64,000 nt of DNA from a virus: positions 1 to 64,000 of IMG/VR virus record IMGVR_UViG_3300008262_000017. One strand, 5' to 3'. Below the pieces are notes generated by a model. That model worked only from the letters and a program-made list of their open reading frames with translations, ran no database searches and was not told the DNA's origin. The first letter of the stretch is position 1, and the number at the start of each line of letters is the position of its first letter. A program made the position numbers and the translations under genes. Positions 54,701 through 60,517 of this stretch are shown one piece after another.

Positions 54701-56519
54701 GAATTTGTCTTCTTTTTCCAGAATATACTTCTAAAGAATGTGTACCAGAAACAAGTCCTAAGATTTCTGCTTGTCTAGTTAACTTAGGATCTTTAAAAAG
54801 TGCAATAGTTAATTGGTCTATTACTTGAACCCAATAGATGCTTCTATTAGTAAGTCCGGGAATAAGATCAAATTTATTTTTTAAATAAGTTACTTGACTT
54901 CCTGTAGATAAACCGTGCTCAGAAGTAAAAGCAATTGTACTTCTTGTTAGATCTACACTTGTTTCAGGATTAAAATTTAATAATCTTCCTGGAACAACAA
55001 CATTTATAAAGTTAACTTTGTATGTGTTGTTCTTAACAAGGATATCTGTATCAGCATTAAAAATAATTCTCATGCCGTCTGCTAGATCAACTCCATCAAC
55101 GTTGTAACCTAAACTACCTTCAACTGTACTAAAAGCATCAGTTGTAAAATTATCAATTAAGTCAACTGTTTTTTTAGCAACTGTACCAAAATTATAAAGT
55201 TTTAATCCAGAATTAAATTCAATAATTGGTCGGATAGCTCTTGCCTTTTGATCAAATTCTGGAATAGAACTGTTTACTTCTGCACTGACTTTAATAACAT
55301 CAGTATGGAACCATCTATTATATTTGCTCCATGGGTTACCATCTACGCTAGAACGATTAATAGTTACATAGTCTTTATTATTAGGCCATGAACCTATTTC
55401 ACTAAACGGAACTTGGTCAAAAGGAATGTCATCGAATAATAAGGTAGATTCTTTTGCATACGTAGATCTTATTTCTAATTCTTTTTCAGAAATAAGTTTA
55501 ATAGATGAACCAACACCTTCAACGTACCAAAATCCATTTTCGTATTGTTCAGGAACTACTTTTCCAATAAAGTTTAATTTCATTCCGTTGCTTAGTGCCA
55601 CACTGCCTATAGGGGTATTAGGAATAGAATATGTTTTCTTTCCTAATACTTCAGCAGAAATATCGATGAAAGTATTTTCTTCAATATCTAAAATATGAAA
55701 AACTCCGCCTGTATCAATAGCAGCTTCACTAACATAAAACAATACATCAGGAGCATTTAAGGGAACTTCAAATGTTAATTTTCCAACTTCTGTTCCGTTT
55801 CCGTCAACACCTTGATTATATCTATCAAGTGCTCCTTCTGATCTTTCTGTTTTAATGCTAAAAGGATGGCCTTGAGCATCTAAATCAAGTATATAAGTTT
55901 GTCCTCTAAAAAGAGTAATAGTTGGATTTCTAACTAATCCTTCAACAGGGCCTTCTGGATTAAAAAGAAATGCCACGTTGTCAACTTCGTCGACTGTTGT
56001 TACAGAGTATGTACTAACTATTTCTTGTTGTTGCCCAGCAACATTAATCGGTGTTGGTCCGAATGGCAACCAGTAATATTGTTGGAAATTAGATAATTTA
56101 TCCCAATTAATATGAGGGTTCCAGCTATAAAATTCTTGTTTGTTTAATCTACTGTGATTTTTAACATTTCCATCAAACACTTCTACATGATTGATGTGAT
56201 CTATGTAATCTTTATAAAAAACAGTATTGCCAAGATAGTCTTTAATAACTGCCGCTGGCTCTAGTTGATAGTCTTGTCTAGATTTATCCGCTGCATCTAA
56301 GAATACATCAGTAGATTTATTTGTTTTAGAATATTGGCGGCCAACGTATCCATTTATTTTTTTAACAGTACCAGGCTGAATTAATTGATCTAATGTAGCT
56401 TGTAAAAATTTTTTGTTACTACTAGTTCTATAAAATCTTGGCAGTAAACTAGAAGACTCTCTTTTATTATTTGAACCAGTTGGTAGACTTGGTTCATTTT
56501 GGTCTTTATCGTATGCCAT
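42753..56519 (-). CDS. Giant baseplate/tail protein (4588 aa), gp7-like by position
   Basis: The product has 4588 residues, far longer than T4 gp7 (1032 aa), which holds the same place after gp6; assignment to gp7 is positional only. N-terminus: PRFYRTSSNKKFLQATLDQL and DYLGNTVFYKDYIDH. Residues about 2190-2610 contain FG-GAP-like blades (FGKSISISDNGQYIAVGAD, then GAVIVYKR; FGTDLALSQ; YGYDIAVGNNTILIS), suggesting a beta-propeller. Three segments with W...Y..G..V resemble CBM5/12 carbohydrate-binding motifs: near 1540 (WASDQYYVAGKVIKY), 1800 (WTDYNLGDIVKY) and 3670 (WTPNTNYVKGSVI). GxGY repeats near 2830, 3300 and 4130 are common in phage structural proteins. Probably a baseplate wedge with built-in glycan binding. 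It starts at the gp6 stop (TAATG). Confidence 0.78.
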   Translation of the reverse strand: MAYDKDQNEPSLPTGSNNKRESSSLLPRFYRTSSNKKFLQATLDQLIQPGTVKKINGYVGRQYSKTNKSTDVFLDAADKSRQDYQLEPAAVIKDYLGNTVFYKDYIDHINHVEVFDGNVKNHSRLNKQEFYSWNPHINWDKLSNFQQYYWLPFGPTPINVAGQQQEIVSTYSVTTVDEVDNVAFLFNPEGPVEGLVRNPTITLFRGQTYILDLDAQGHPFSIKTERSEGALDRYNQGVDGNGTEVGKLTFEVPLNAPDVLFYVSEAAIDTGGVFHILDIEENTFIDISAEVLGKKTYSIPNTPIGSVALSNGMKLNFIGKVVPEQYENGFWYVEGVGSSIKLISEKELEIRSTYAKESTLLFDDIPFDQVPFSEIGSWPNNKDYVTINRSSVDGNPWSKYNRWFHTDVIKVSAEVNSSIPEFDQKARAIRPIIEFNSGLKLYNFGTVAKKTVDLIDNFTTDAFSTVEGSLGYNVDGVDLADGMRIIFNADTDILVKNNTYKVNFINVVVPGRLLNFNPETSVDLTRSTIAFTSEHGLSTGSQVTYLKNKFDLIPGLTNRSIYWVQVIDQLTIALFKDPKLTRQAEILGLVSGTHSLEVYSGKRRQIQLTEESDLIPQIGENAAIRFGQIEPLENNLIGNKGQTYWFNGSKWVLGQIKTSVNQTPLFDLFDNAGVSFSDPSKYDGSSFKGNKLFGYKESSSGVVDNELGFPLSYQNINNIGDIVFDFYLLKDNFAYKVKDAVFYKNNDTGFLKVSEDLERYSFVNGWVKSKVTDYQPVIRTYTGKVSNTFNVDVFNDKTNLEDLSVRVYINGKKLNKLDYTIGTGVTYKFVELISPVAETDIVVLKCFAKQSKNNNGHYEFPINLQNNPLNNNLDTFTLGQVVDHVNSIIDNIDEFVGSFPGTSNLKDLGNVSHFGTKFVQHSGSLNLPSYFLGSKEANIIKALDKAKDDYNKFKRSFILAATDSSFGGTTRDHVDVILELMNKDKPKTNPYYLSDMVAYSGSNIINYTVLDSRIKTYPLSNIFNLSTLTNKAVHIYLNDTQLIEGRDYIFGDTEFFEILIDLQENDSIEAVEYVTTDGCFCPPTPTKLGLFPKYEPKIYIDDTYVTPTKVIQGHDGSITVAFNDYRDDLILELEKRIFNNIKVNYNSEIFDIYDYIPGYERSTAYSINEYNEILSTSFFKWLQLVGLDFTKNINFDSLNAFTYNLSGSYAPNNTDTPHSWRGIYTWMLDTARPHTHPWECLGFSVEPSWWTQTYGPAPYTKDNLVLWGDLKTGTIREPGVPVRRNKKFERSILENRFPVDEQGKLSTPLEERFVIGIVTDPASDAFKFGDIAPIESAWRKSSYYPFAVIKTLLLMSPADVLAKCLDRSRIVRDINGQLVYADTGLRLRLSDLKTPTISTDNTSTRVYTSGLINYIFDYIAGNNLSKVNNFKQDLLNITNKLSSRLGAFTSKQKYRVLLDSKSPSATSGVFVPEENYNINLNVSSAVKKLVYSGVIVTRVETGFEIKGYNYNDQYFTVYPYTLSGKEITVGGISEIYANWASDQYYVAGKVIKYADTYYRVRVSHTSGNSFDNNLYVKLPNLPLVGGKTVIVRKGWDYNNPIKIAYNTVLGSIQEVADFLQGYGEFLKSEGFVFEEYNNNLSVVANWITSTKEFLTWTSQNWAIGSTISLSPAANKLTFKSNIAVVDSVIDSFYDYNIFKLDGKKLEPELIDVFRSEGEFSLAPTAGTSAGIYCAVLHLVQKEHVVVFDNTTMFNDTIYDKETGYRQDKLKILGYVTSQWSGSFETPGFIYDQLKINSWEPWTDYNLGDIVKYKEFYFSARSFLPGVETFDYADWFLLENKLESKLLPNWDYKAEQFTDFYDLDTDNFDVEQQKVAQHLIGYQKRQYLENIINNDVSQYKFYQGMIAEKGTQNVFNKLFDVLSAADKESLVFDEEWAFRVGEYGAVDSFNEIEIVLEEKQFKINPQPIEFVDRIDPKVNDFVYRQTEADIYIKPIDYKADLWPTVAPKRFLRTPGNVRKEDILISVDNLDSLTSVDALKYIEGKYIQTAFEGADWNVYRITKTNFKILEIQHDKVTTLVCDKIPDVIVGTYLRIESAPNISAFCKIIKIRNALIDVQLFEGAPKTTKPIISFYLKSVVFDNIDSVNDNLDYKIKPNETVWVDSSGNGLWGIFKNNRVYSKTDIQNPTPAPGLTFGKALSMTADGNTCAVTSEIAPGDNSKAVVTIFEKSNTNPVWRVTGSFYRKNSASFNSFGDVTKFSKDGQWLVISAPEAGFFYLYKRETNRKYSKVLEINQGNSGFGSNFDFVKVADLYGGSAATYFLSVYDSSNATVYIYKHQYVVDGTGEEITLDNDWFLYAERSGELADEFGTDLALSQVNGTAAILAITAPKLNKVFVYKDDPLSILPFVLDQQIVYNPSASDYENFGKSISISDNGQYIAVGADLINVRNKVDVGAVIVYKRIGTAYQLLQIINTRAGEVNEKFGTRVEFINNDRTLAIFSFNRDSSQQTTFDKSTTTFDKDSCTFEDLNTDASVVDIYDRYNEKFLYGESLLNKGTKFDRYGYDIAVGNNTILISAINRPDAGIAQSGKVISYTKPNNKTSWIKTAEQSLDIDVSKIKKAYLYNKKTNELITYLDVVDTQQGKLPGAADQEIKFKTYYDPAIYSTGTGVNVDEGLNWTAEHVGMLWWDLSRARFYDNHSGDSLYKSSNWNKLYDTASIDIYEWVETDLLPTAWSALSDTEEGFTRGISGAPRYGNNVYSVKTYFDNISQKVKSTYYYWVKNKKTVPNVEGRTVSASNVSRLIADPISYGYPCVVFNSANCLSLVNVDKYLEDNNVALNVQYWITDNRTNFHSQWKLLSLNKNTVIPSAIENKWFHSLIGKDDAGRLVPDLKLPFKNRYGIEFRPRQGMFINRIEALKQLVERTNTVLKDILIADTYNFSNLLQAEVAPTTVSGEWDRNIDIEEELRFVPTKNFVKPIFNPVVSNGKIIDVTIVSSGNGYANFRPYQYDNQTLDPIAWFGPDLKISGNGMGAVIKTVVNALGQVIKVEIINGGEGYDSDTVLDIRSLSVLVTSDTFALESWTIYEWNLESNVWERVKSQAYNVTKYWKYIDWYKEGFNQFTKIDKIFENTHQLVVTDVRVGSVVKINNIGSGGWMLLRKFNDKVTIDYTENYEVIARQNGTVEFLSSIYSPLTTYDNLLLDANLYDNYPVTELKIILESIRDDILIDQYRVEYLKLFFASVKYVLSEQLLVDWVFKTSFVKSQHNVGELTQKITYKNDNLENFEEYIKEVKPYRTKIREFVSSYDALDPTKTVVTDFDLLPVINQDYSVSPLTVYVQGTEVVTSFAEINQYPWKNWADTLGFKVISVKIVDPGNGYILNPTVEIVGDQLSGGTPTLAKAYIANGKVNRIDLIKAGSRWTKAPNVIIKGGLGLGGTPARAVAIIGDSLARTTGTTIKFDRISKSYQITNLEVSETFTASGSKTQFPLIWSPNISTDSYLVYLNGAEVLKNEYKLTTVSTFNGSVTEYSGLLTFAEPPVKGSEIIIEYHKNFNHLAATDRINFYYKPTTGQLGKDLSQLMTGVDYGGVAVTGLGFEASFGWDSLPWFSEVWDTTAPDFDDFIIDATGTPSYQISLPYVPEKNQILNVYIARFNNVTLKHEDPIKIDDSAFGVTSLGSWTPNTNYVKGSVIGSDKKYVCLVSHVSQSSFLEGLTSGKWRVYNNDASMISFVGDGEIDILVLPQSLNLQTYVIDNEDYGDRIIIRKIESDGSINPRDDDYDTKLSGGNLAYNTATGFAPDDITLDGDGFVTAMTSHAPEEVVPGQVMDTLAIKVYSRPTGGCPNILFKTHLTNGLTNEFVIGQYFPNSNSVIVKLADQILIFEDDYTIDYQNNKVILEVTPPAGLEVSIISVSFNAENILDLDYYISDGETTEYITRSPWLPSVNATVLVNGEVVPFTIFSTDSNYTDLEGQTWRSRLGIQFPEAPPAGAVINFIIDSADISQTASIIKSQIIDYQEGTATYSLTNTIGVDLPFEANVLVKTENEILSSPSYNYFTIKNLQLTYALEDSKYQATEVNVDNLVVYLNGEQLSVGSDFNVNLNYSVPLYGIDINNFVLEGGSGYVEGDIIELVGGISYDRIATFLVSSVIGGGSILRADLIDPGLYVDFPTAPFILEGGSGTGVGLSASFVLQQDLNGVEVSLVPSRYVENGNLIIGVTSFADYSIDSLTKTITFNKEYESNTKFEILSFYNHNTLDIQRTVDTFSPIPILDLASPEYFEYNAKLGGVFKLNSTVSSGDFVWVIKNGLLLSHKVDYELAEDKQTVILNTYVAEEDKVQIIAFTNTVVEDQFGFMQFKDIMNRTHYKRLNMDKTTALAQPLSQRDRDIIVLDSNTLDIPNPSENKPGVIEINGERIEYFSKDGNILSQLRRGTLGTGIPTQHSVGTLIQNIGPSETIPYKDEYLIARSDEKRLNGSLVQDQVYVNGKMIVDFVNTRPTDSIEVFVGGYRLKKNQYTIYANTNYPYSPEGDVVRAPEFTYSSGFVQLRDTPQLGTLVVVIKKQGKVWNDLGKRLANSENAVAKFVKAVKTVWPAATVRS

Positions 56520-59500
56520 TAACTTCTCCTGATACTATTAACATTTTGTGAATTTAAGATTTGTGCAGTGTTATCAATAGCGCCTGCACTATTAATCTTT
56601 GTAGCTGTAATTGCAGAAATAATTTCTATATCATCAATGCCTGCACCGTTAATAAAGATTTGATCTTTTTCTAAACGAATTTCAAATAAACTTCCAAACT
56701 TTAAATTATTTTGTTTTGGTACTATAACAAAATTAACAATGTTCGGCGACAGTTGTTTCATTACATAAGCTGACAGTTCGCTAAAATAAAAATTATCTCC
56801 AAACTCCCAATTTTCTAAATTAAAAAATTCTGTTATAGCAGATAACACTTTAGATTTAACATCATTGTCACTTATAACTACTTCTGAATTTTTTATAACT
56901 TTAAATGTTGCTTGAACATCGGTATTGGCTTTACTTCCAAACAAAACTTTATATTTTACAGGATGATAAATTATTTCATCACTTACTGTTTTAATTTTGT
57001 TTAGATCAATAGATAGTAAGTTTGATAAATCATCTGTGCTTTGAGGCAATGGTTCTATGTTTAAAGAACCGTTAAGCCATTGCCTAAAATTAATATCATA
57101 TTGTTTAGTTAATACAAATAAATCAATCAGATTAGTTAATCCAGGATCTATCCTTGATTCATAATCAGCATTATGGATATATTGGAATCTTAAATTATCT
57201 CTTCCTTGAGATACTTTGTAATCTAAAGAAGTATGTAATAATCCTGTAGTTGCATTAAACAATTTAACAGTTTTTGTATCTAAGAAATAAAAATATTGTC
57301 CGTTAGGATAATTATTTAAATTTATATCAAGCTCACTATTAAAAAATAATACTTTTCCATTATTTGACACATAGCGATAGTCTTCTTGGCCTTGACTTAT
57401 TTCGTATTTTTCTTGTATTACAAATCTAGATTCAACAGGTATGCTTTCATTGTCAGGATCAACAATTTGATTAAACAATGTTGGATCGTCTACTACTCCG
57501 TCGTCATCTGTATCATTAAAAGTAACTTGTATTTTTTTAGTATCAACGTATCCGTCAAGTCCAACAAACTGATCAGTAATTTCCCAATCTTTATCAAAGT
57601 TAAAAGAATAGTTAGATCCAGGAATAGAATTAATGTTTAAAATTTTAATTTTATCTTTTACTGTTTGATTATTTCTCACATCATAAACTTTATCGCTTGA
57701 ATCAAAGAAGAATCGAACTTGTTTATCACTTTCAAAAATAAATCTTTCTAAGCGACTTGCTACTGTATAAAACTCAGTATCTGAAGTAAACAACACAAGC
57801 CAACTAGAGTCAACATTTTGATTTGTAGCATCACCTTGTCGACCTAAGTTGAAATTATCTATAACATTCAAATTAGTTTCAGTAATAATTTTCCATGTAC
57901 GAGAGTCTATATCATATCTTAGACCAAATGCTTTATTACCAAAAATTAAATCTATCATCGAAGCAATTGTAGTGCTTTCTAAGACATCTCTCCAAGCAGG
58001 AATAATTTCAGTTAGTTTTGGAGCAAGAGTCAAAACATTGTTATATGGATCAGGAATTATGTCATTTAAAACAATAGGACCTGCACCAGTAATTAAAATA
58101 CCTGTGCCTCCGTTAGTGCCGTCGCCGGCAACAGAAATAACTTTAGTCCATAAAGTAGTAGCTGCATTAGGAATAGCTTCTATTAATTTTCCATTAAGTG
58201 GAGTAATTTTATTAGACTTATTCTTATCAAAATAATAACCTGTTGGCGCATCAAACTTAACCAATGCTCCTAGAGTAAAATATTTTAACAGTGTACTAGA
58301 AAACGTACCTACTTTTAAAATAAGGTTGTTTACATCTTGTAGATACCCAGTAACTTGATTAGTGTCAATTGTTCTGTTGTACCAATATGCGCCAATTAGC
58401 TCTGCTGGAATTTTTGCAAAGTTATTATAATAAAAGTTTCTTAAATTTTTAGAACTTAGCAAAGGAAATATTTGATTATAGATAACTGCTTCAATTTCTG
58501 TTCTAGACCTAAACTTAAATCTAAAACTGTCTTGGTAAGTTTCTTTATACAATGCTCCGTCGTCAGCAAACAAATTTGTCTTGCTGTATTTTCCTGTTGG
58601 ATCTACAAGATCAAAATAACGGCTAATGCCGCTGCTTGTTCTATTGATTGCTTTAATTTTAACAATTTCTTGATTAACGCTTAACGGACTAATGTTGTAA
58701 TCTTCAGCAGTAATCATTCTATTTTGTGTATAGTATGTAGCAGGTGCTCTAGATTTTATACTAGCATTTTCTTCTGCAGGACTACTATTTGTAACAGAAC
58801 TTTGTAAACTTAGACTTACTGTCAATCTTTCTTGCTGACCTAAATTGCTAGTGTAAGGAATATCAATAGTAACATTTCTAACATCTCTAGGATTAACTGT
58901 ATAACGAAGTCCGTTACTTACTCTATAATAAACACGGAATGTTCCTTGAGGTAAATTACCAAATACTCCATCACTAAAGATTAAACTAGCTTGGTCGTCA
59001 GTACGTGTTACAACTCCATAGAAATTTTTAATAGACTTGTTTAAACTATTATAGATAACGTTGTTGCCTTCAAAGTTAGGAACTTGTGTCCAATACTCTG
59101 ATTCTGCTCCATTTTTATCTAGTCTATATAACCAAATATCACTGTTGTTGATGTTAACTGCATCAATGTCTACAGTTTCATCTGTACTAGGTTGTGTGAT
59201 GTTAAATCTTCCTTGAGCAACAGTACCTTGCTTAAAGTGTAGGAAGAAACCTGTGTTTCCGCTGCCGTTACCTTTGCCGTCATCTCTATATAAGAAAGCC
59301 AGCTGGTTTCCAATTTTAGGAGGTTCTTCAACTATAGCATTGCCGTTTTCAAACGCTGTAGAGACTATTTCAAAATCCATTGATCTTCCGTCAATAGTTT
59401 TATTAAACTTAAAAATAGGAAGTGCAGTAGACAACGTTTGAAATCTATATTGCTCTGTTGGAATACCTAATACAAAATCTTTATCGTCAGGATTTCCAAA

Positions 59501-60007
59501 TTTTCTTAATTCAGGAAGTGCAGAGTTAATAACACGAATAAACTGATCGTACCAGTCGCTGTTGGAGGGGTCGTTCCAACCAATAACTTGGCCTGTTAGA
59601 TTACGTCCGTTACTATCTAAAATATTTTCAGTAGTAGTAACTGTGTTAAATTTTAGTAGGCCGCTTGCAGGAATATTTCTTTTAACTTTGTAGCTTAATA
59701 ATCGAGCTAAACGTAGTACACTTTCACGACGTTCTGCTAAATCTAAGAAGTTTTCACGAGAATTTAAATCAACTCGAAATGCAAAACTTTGTCCTAAAAA
59801 GGCAATAAGATCAATAAGAGCCAAGTATTCGCTTGACTCAATATAATCGTTAAAATCTTCTGGATAGTTTTCTCTAATGTAGTTAATCATCACGCGGCGA
59901 AGGTTTTCAAAGTCGTAACTTTGAAAATCGGCGTTTTGAAAGCTCTGGTAAATTCTTTTCCAGTCTTCTGCTACTAGTAATCTATTTTGTCTATCGGTTG
60001 CTGACAT
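56519..60007 (-). CDS. 6: Baseplate wedge protein gp6
   Basis: A 1162-residue homologue of T4 gp6 by its N-terminal block (YDFENLRRVMINYIRENYPE, ESSEYLALIDLIAFLGQSFA, RVDLNSRENFLDLAERRESV), the hallmark of baseplate wedge gp6 in T4-like phages. gp6 forms the ring of the baseplate wedge with gp7 and gp53. T4 gp6 is 660 aa, so this is an enlarged version with an extended C-terminal part. It lies between gp25 and the giant protein, as in other marine T4-like phages, and is preceded by a late-promoter motif. Confidence 0.88.
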   Translation of the reverse strand: MSATDRQNRLLVAEDWKRIYQSFQNADFQSYDFENLRRVMINYIRENYPEDFNDYIESSEYLALIDLIAFLGQSFAFRVDLNSRENFLDLAERRESVLRLARLLSYKVKRNIPASGLLKFNTVTTTENILDSNGRNLTGQVIGWNDPSNSDWYDQFIRVINSALPELRKFGNPDDKDFVLGIPTEQYRFQTLSTALPIFKFNKTIDGRSMDFEIVSTAFENGNAIVEEPPKIGNQLAFLYRDDGKGNGSGNTGFFLHFKQGTVAQGRFNITQPSTDETVDIDAVNINNSDIWLYRLDKNGAESEYWTQVPNFEGNNVIYNSLNKSIKNFYGVVTRTDDQASLIFSDGVFGNLPQGTFRVYYRVSNGLRYTVNPRDVRNVTIDIPYTSNLGQQERLTVSLSLQSSVTNSSPAEENASIKSRAPATYYTQNRMITAEDYNISPLSVNQEIVKIKAINRTSSGISRYFDLVDPTGKYSKTNLFADDGALYKETYQDSFRFKFRSRTEIEAVIYNQIFPLLSSKNLRNFYYNNFAKIPAELIGAYWYNRTIDTNQVTGYLQDVNNLILKVGTFSSTLLKYFTLGALVKFDAPTGYYFDKNKSNKITPLNGKLIEAIPNAATTLWTKVISVAGDGTNGGTGILITGAGPIVLNDIIPDPYNNVLTLAPKLTEIIPAWRDVLESTTIASMIDLIFGNKAFGLRYDIDSRTWKIITETNLNVIDNFNLGRQGDATNQNVDSSWLVLFTSDTEFYTVASRLERFIFESDKQVRFFFDSSDKVYDVRNNQTVKDKIKILNINSIPGSNYSFNFDKDWEITDQFVGLDGYVDTKKIQVTFNDTDDDGVVDDPTLFNQIVDPDNESIPVESRFVIQEKYEISQGQEDYRYVSNNGKVLFFNSELDINLNNYPNGQYFYFLDTKTVKLFNATTGLLHTSLDYKVSQGRDNLRFQYIHNADYESRIDPGLTNLIDLFVLTKQYDINFRQWLNGSLNIEPLPQSTDDLSNLLSIDLNKIKTVSDEIIYHPVKYKVLFGSKANTDVQATFKVIKNSEVVISDNDVKSKVLSAITEFFNLENWEFGDNFYFSELSAYVMKQLSPNIVNFVIVPKQNNLKFGSLFEIRLEKDQIFINGAGIDDIEIISAITATKINSAGAIDNTAQILNSQNVNSIRRS

Positions 60008-60028
60008 ATCTGCGTCCCATTATACAGA

Positions 60029-60036
60029 TATTTATT
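60029..60036 (-). promoter_or_regulatory. Late promoter motif AATAAATA upstream of gp6
   Basis: The minus-strand octamer AATAAATA lies 22 bases before the gp6 start. A TATAAT (GTATAATGG) follows it on the same strand, without a good -35, so the late reading is preferred. The gap between gp25 and gp6 is 49 bases. Confidence 0.55.
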
Positions 60037-60056
60037 GAAATTTATAATGTGAGTGT

Positions 60057-60503
60057 TTAATTGCTAACTAGGCCGTTAGCTTGGTCAAACTTAAATCTAA
60101 TAGATTCTTGTATGTTGTAGGGCAAATATGTTAACTTGCACTCTATTTGTAAACCGCTTTCATACTGTGTGATAACAACTGTATCAGAAGTAATTCTAGG
60201 ATCGTAATTAATAATGGCCTCAACGTCTTCAACAATAGCTTGTTTAGATTCTTCTGTTAAAGGTTCAAAAATATAGTCCCATATAATAGTGCCAAATAAG
60301 GGATTTTCAAGTCTTTCTCCTTGACGAACATGAAAATGATTTATAAGATCTTGTTTGATTAAAGCAAAATCATACAGACTAAAACTTTTACTATCGTTGC
60401 TAACTGTGCTAAAACCTTTATATGTTTTAGACATAGGAGCATTAGGTCTTCCGCTAGGACCTTTTAATACAATCTTATCGTATAATTTTTGGCTTGCTGT
60501 CAT
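60057..60503 (-). CDS. 25: Baseplate wedge protein gp25
   Basis: A 148-residue GPW/gp25-family protein: FALIKQDLINHFHVRQGERL, NPLFGTIIWDYIFEPL, then EDVEAIINYDPRI. T4 gp25 is 132 aa and has a lysozyme-like-named but non-enzymatic wedge fold. It joins the baseplate to the sheath initiator region. Confidence 0.9.
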   Translation of the reverse strand: MTASQKLYDKIVLKGPSGRPNAPMSKTYKGFSTVSNDSKSFSLYDFALIKQDLINHFHVRQGERLENPLFGTIIWDYIFEPLTEESKQAIVEDVEAIINYDPRITSDTVVITQYESGLQIECKLTYLPYNIQESIRFKFDQANGLVSN

Positions 60504-60517
60504 AATAATATTTAACC

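Noticed and set aside
42753-56519. Several 60-90 codon open frames on either strand within the giant gene
   Set aside because: They lack ribosome sites and recognisable sequence and lie inside one continuous coding frame.
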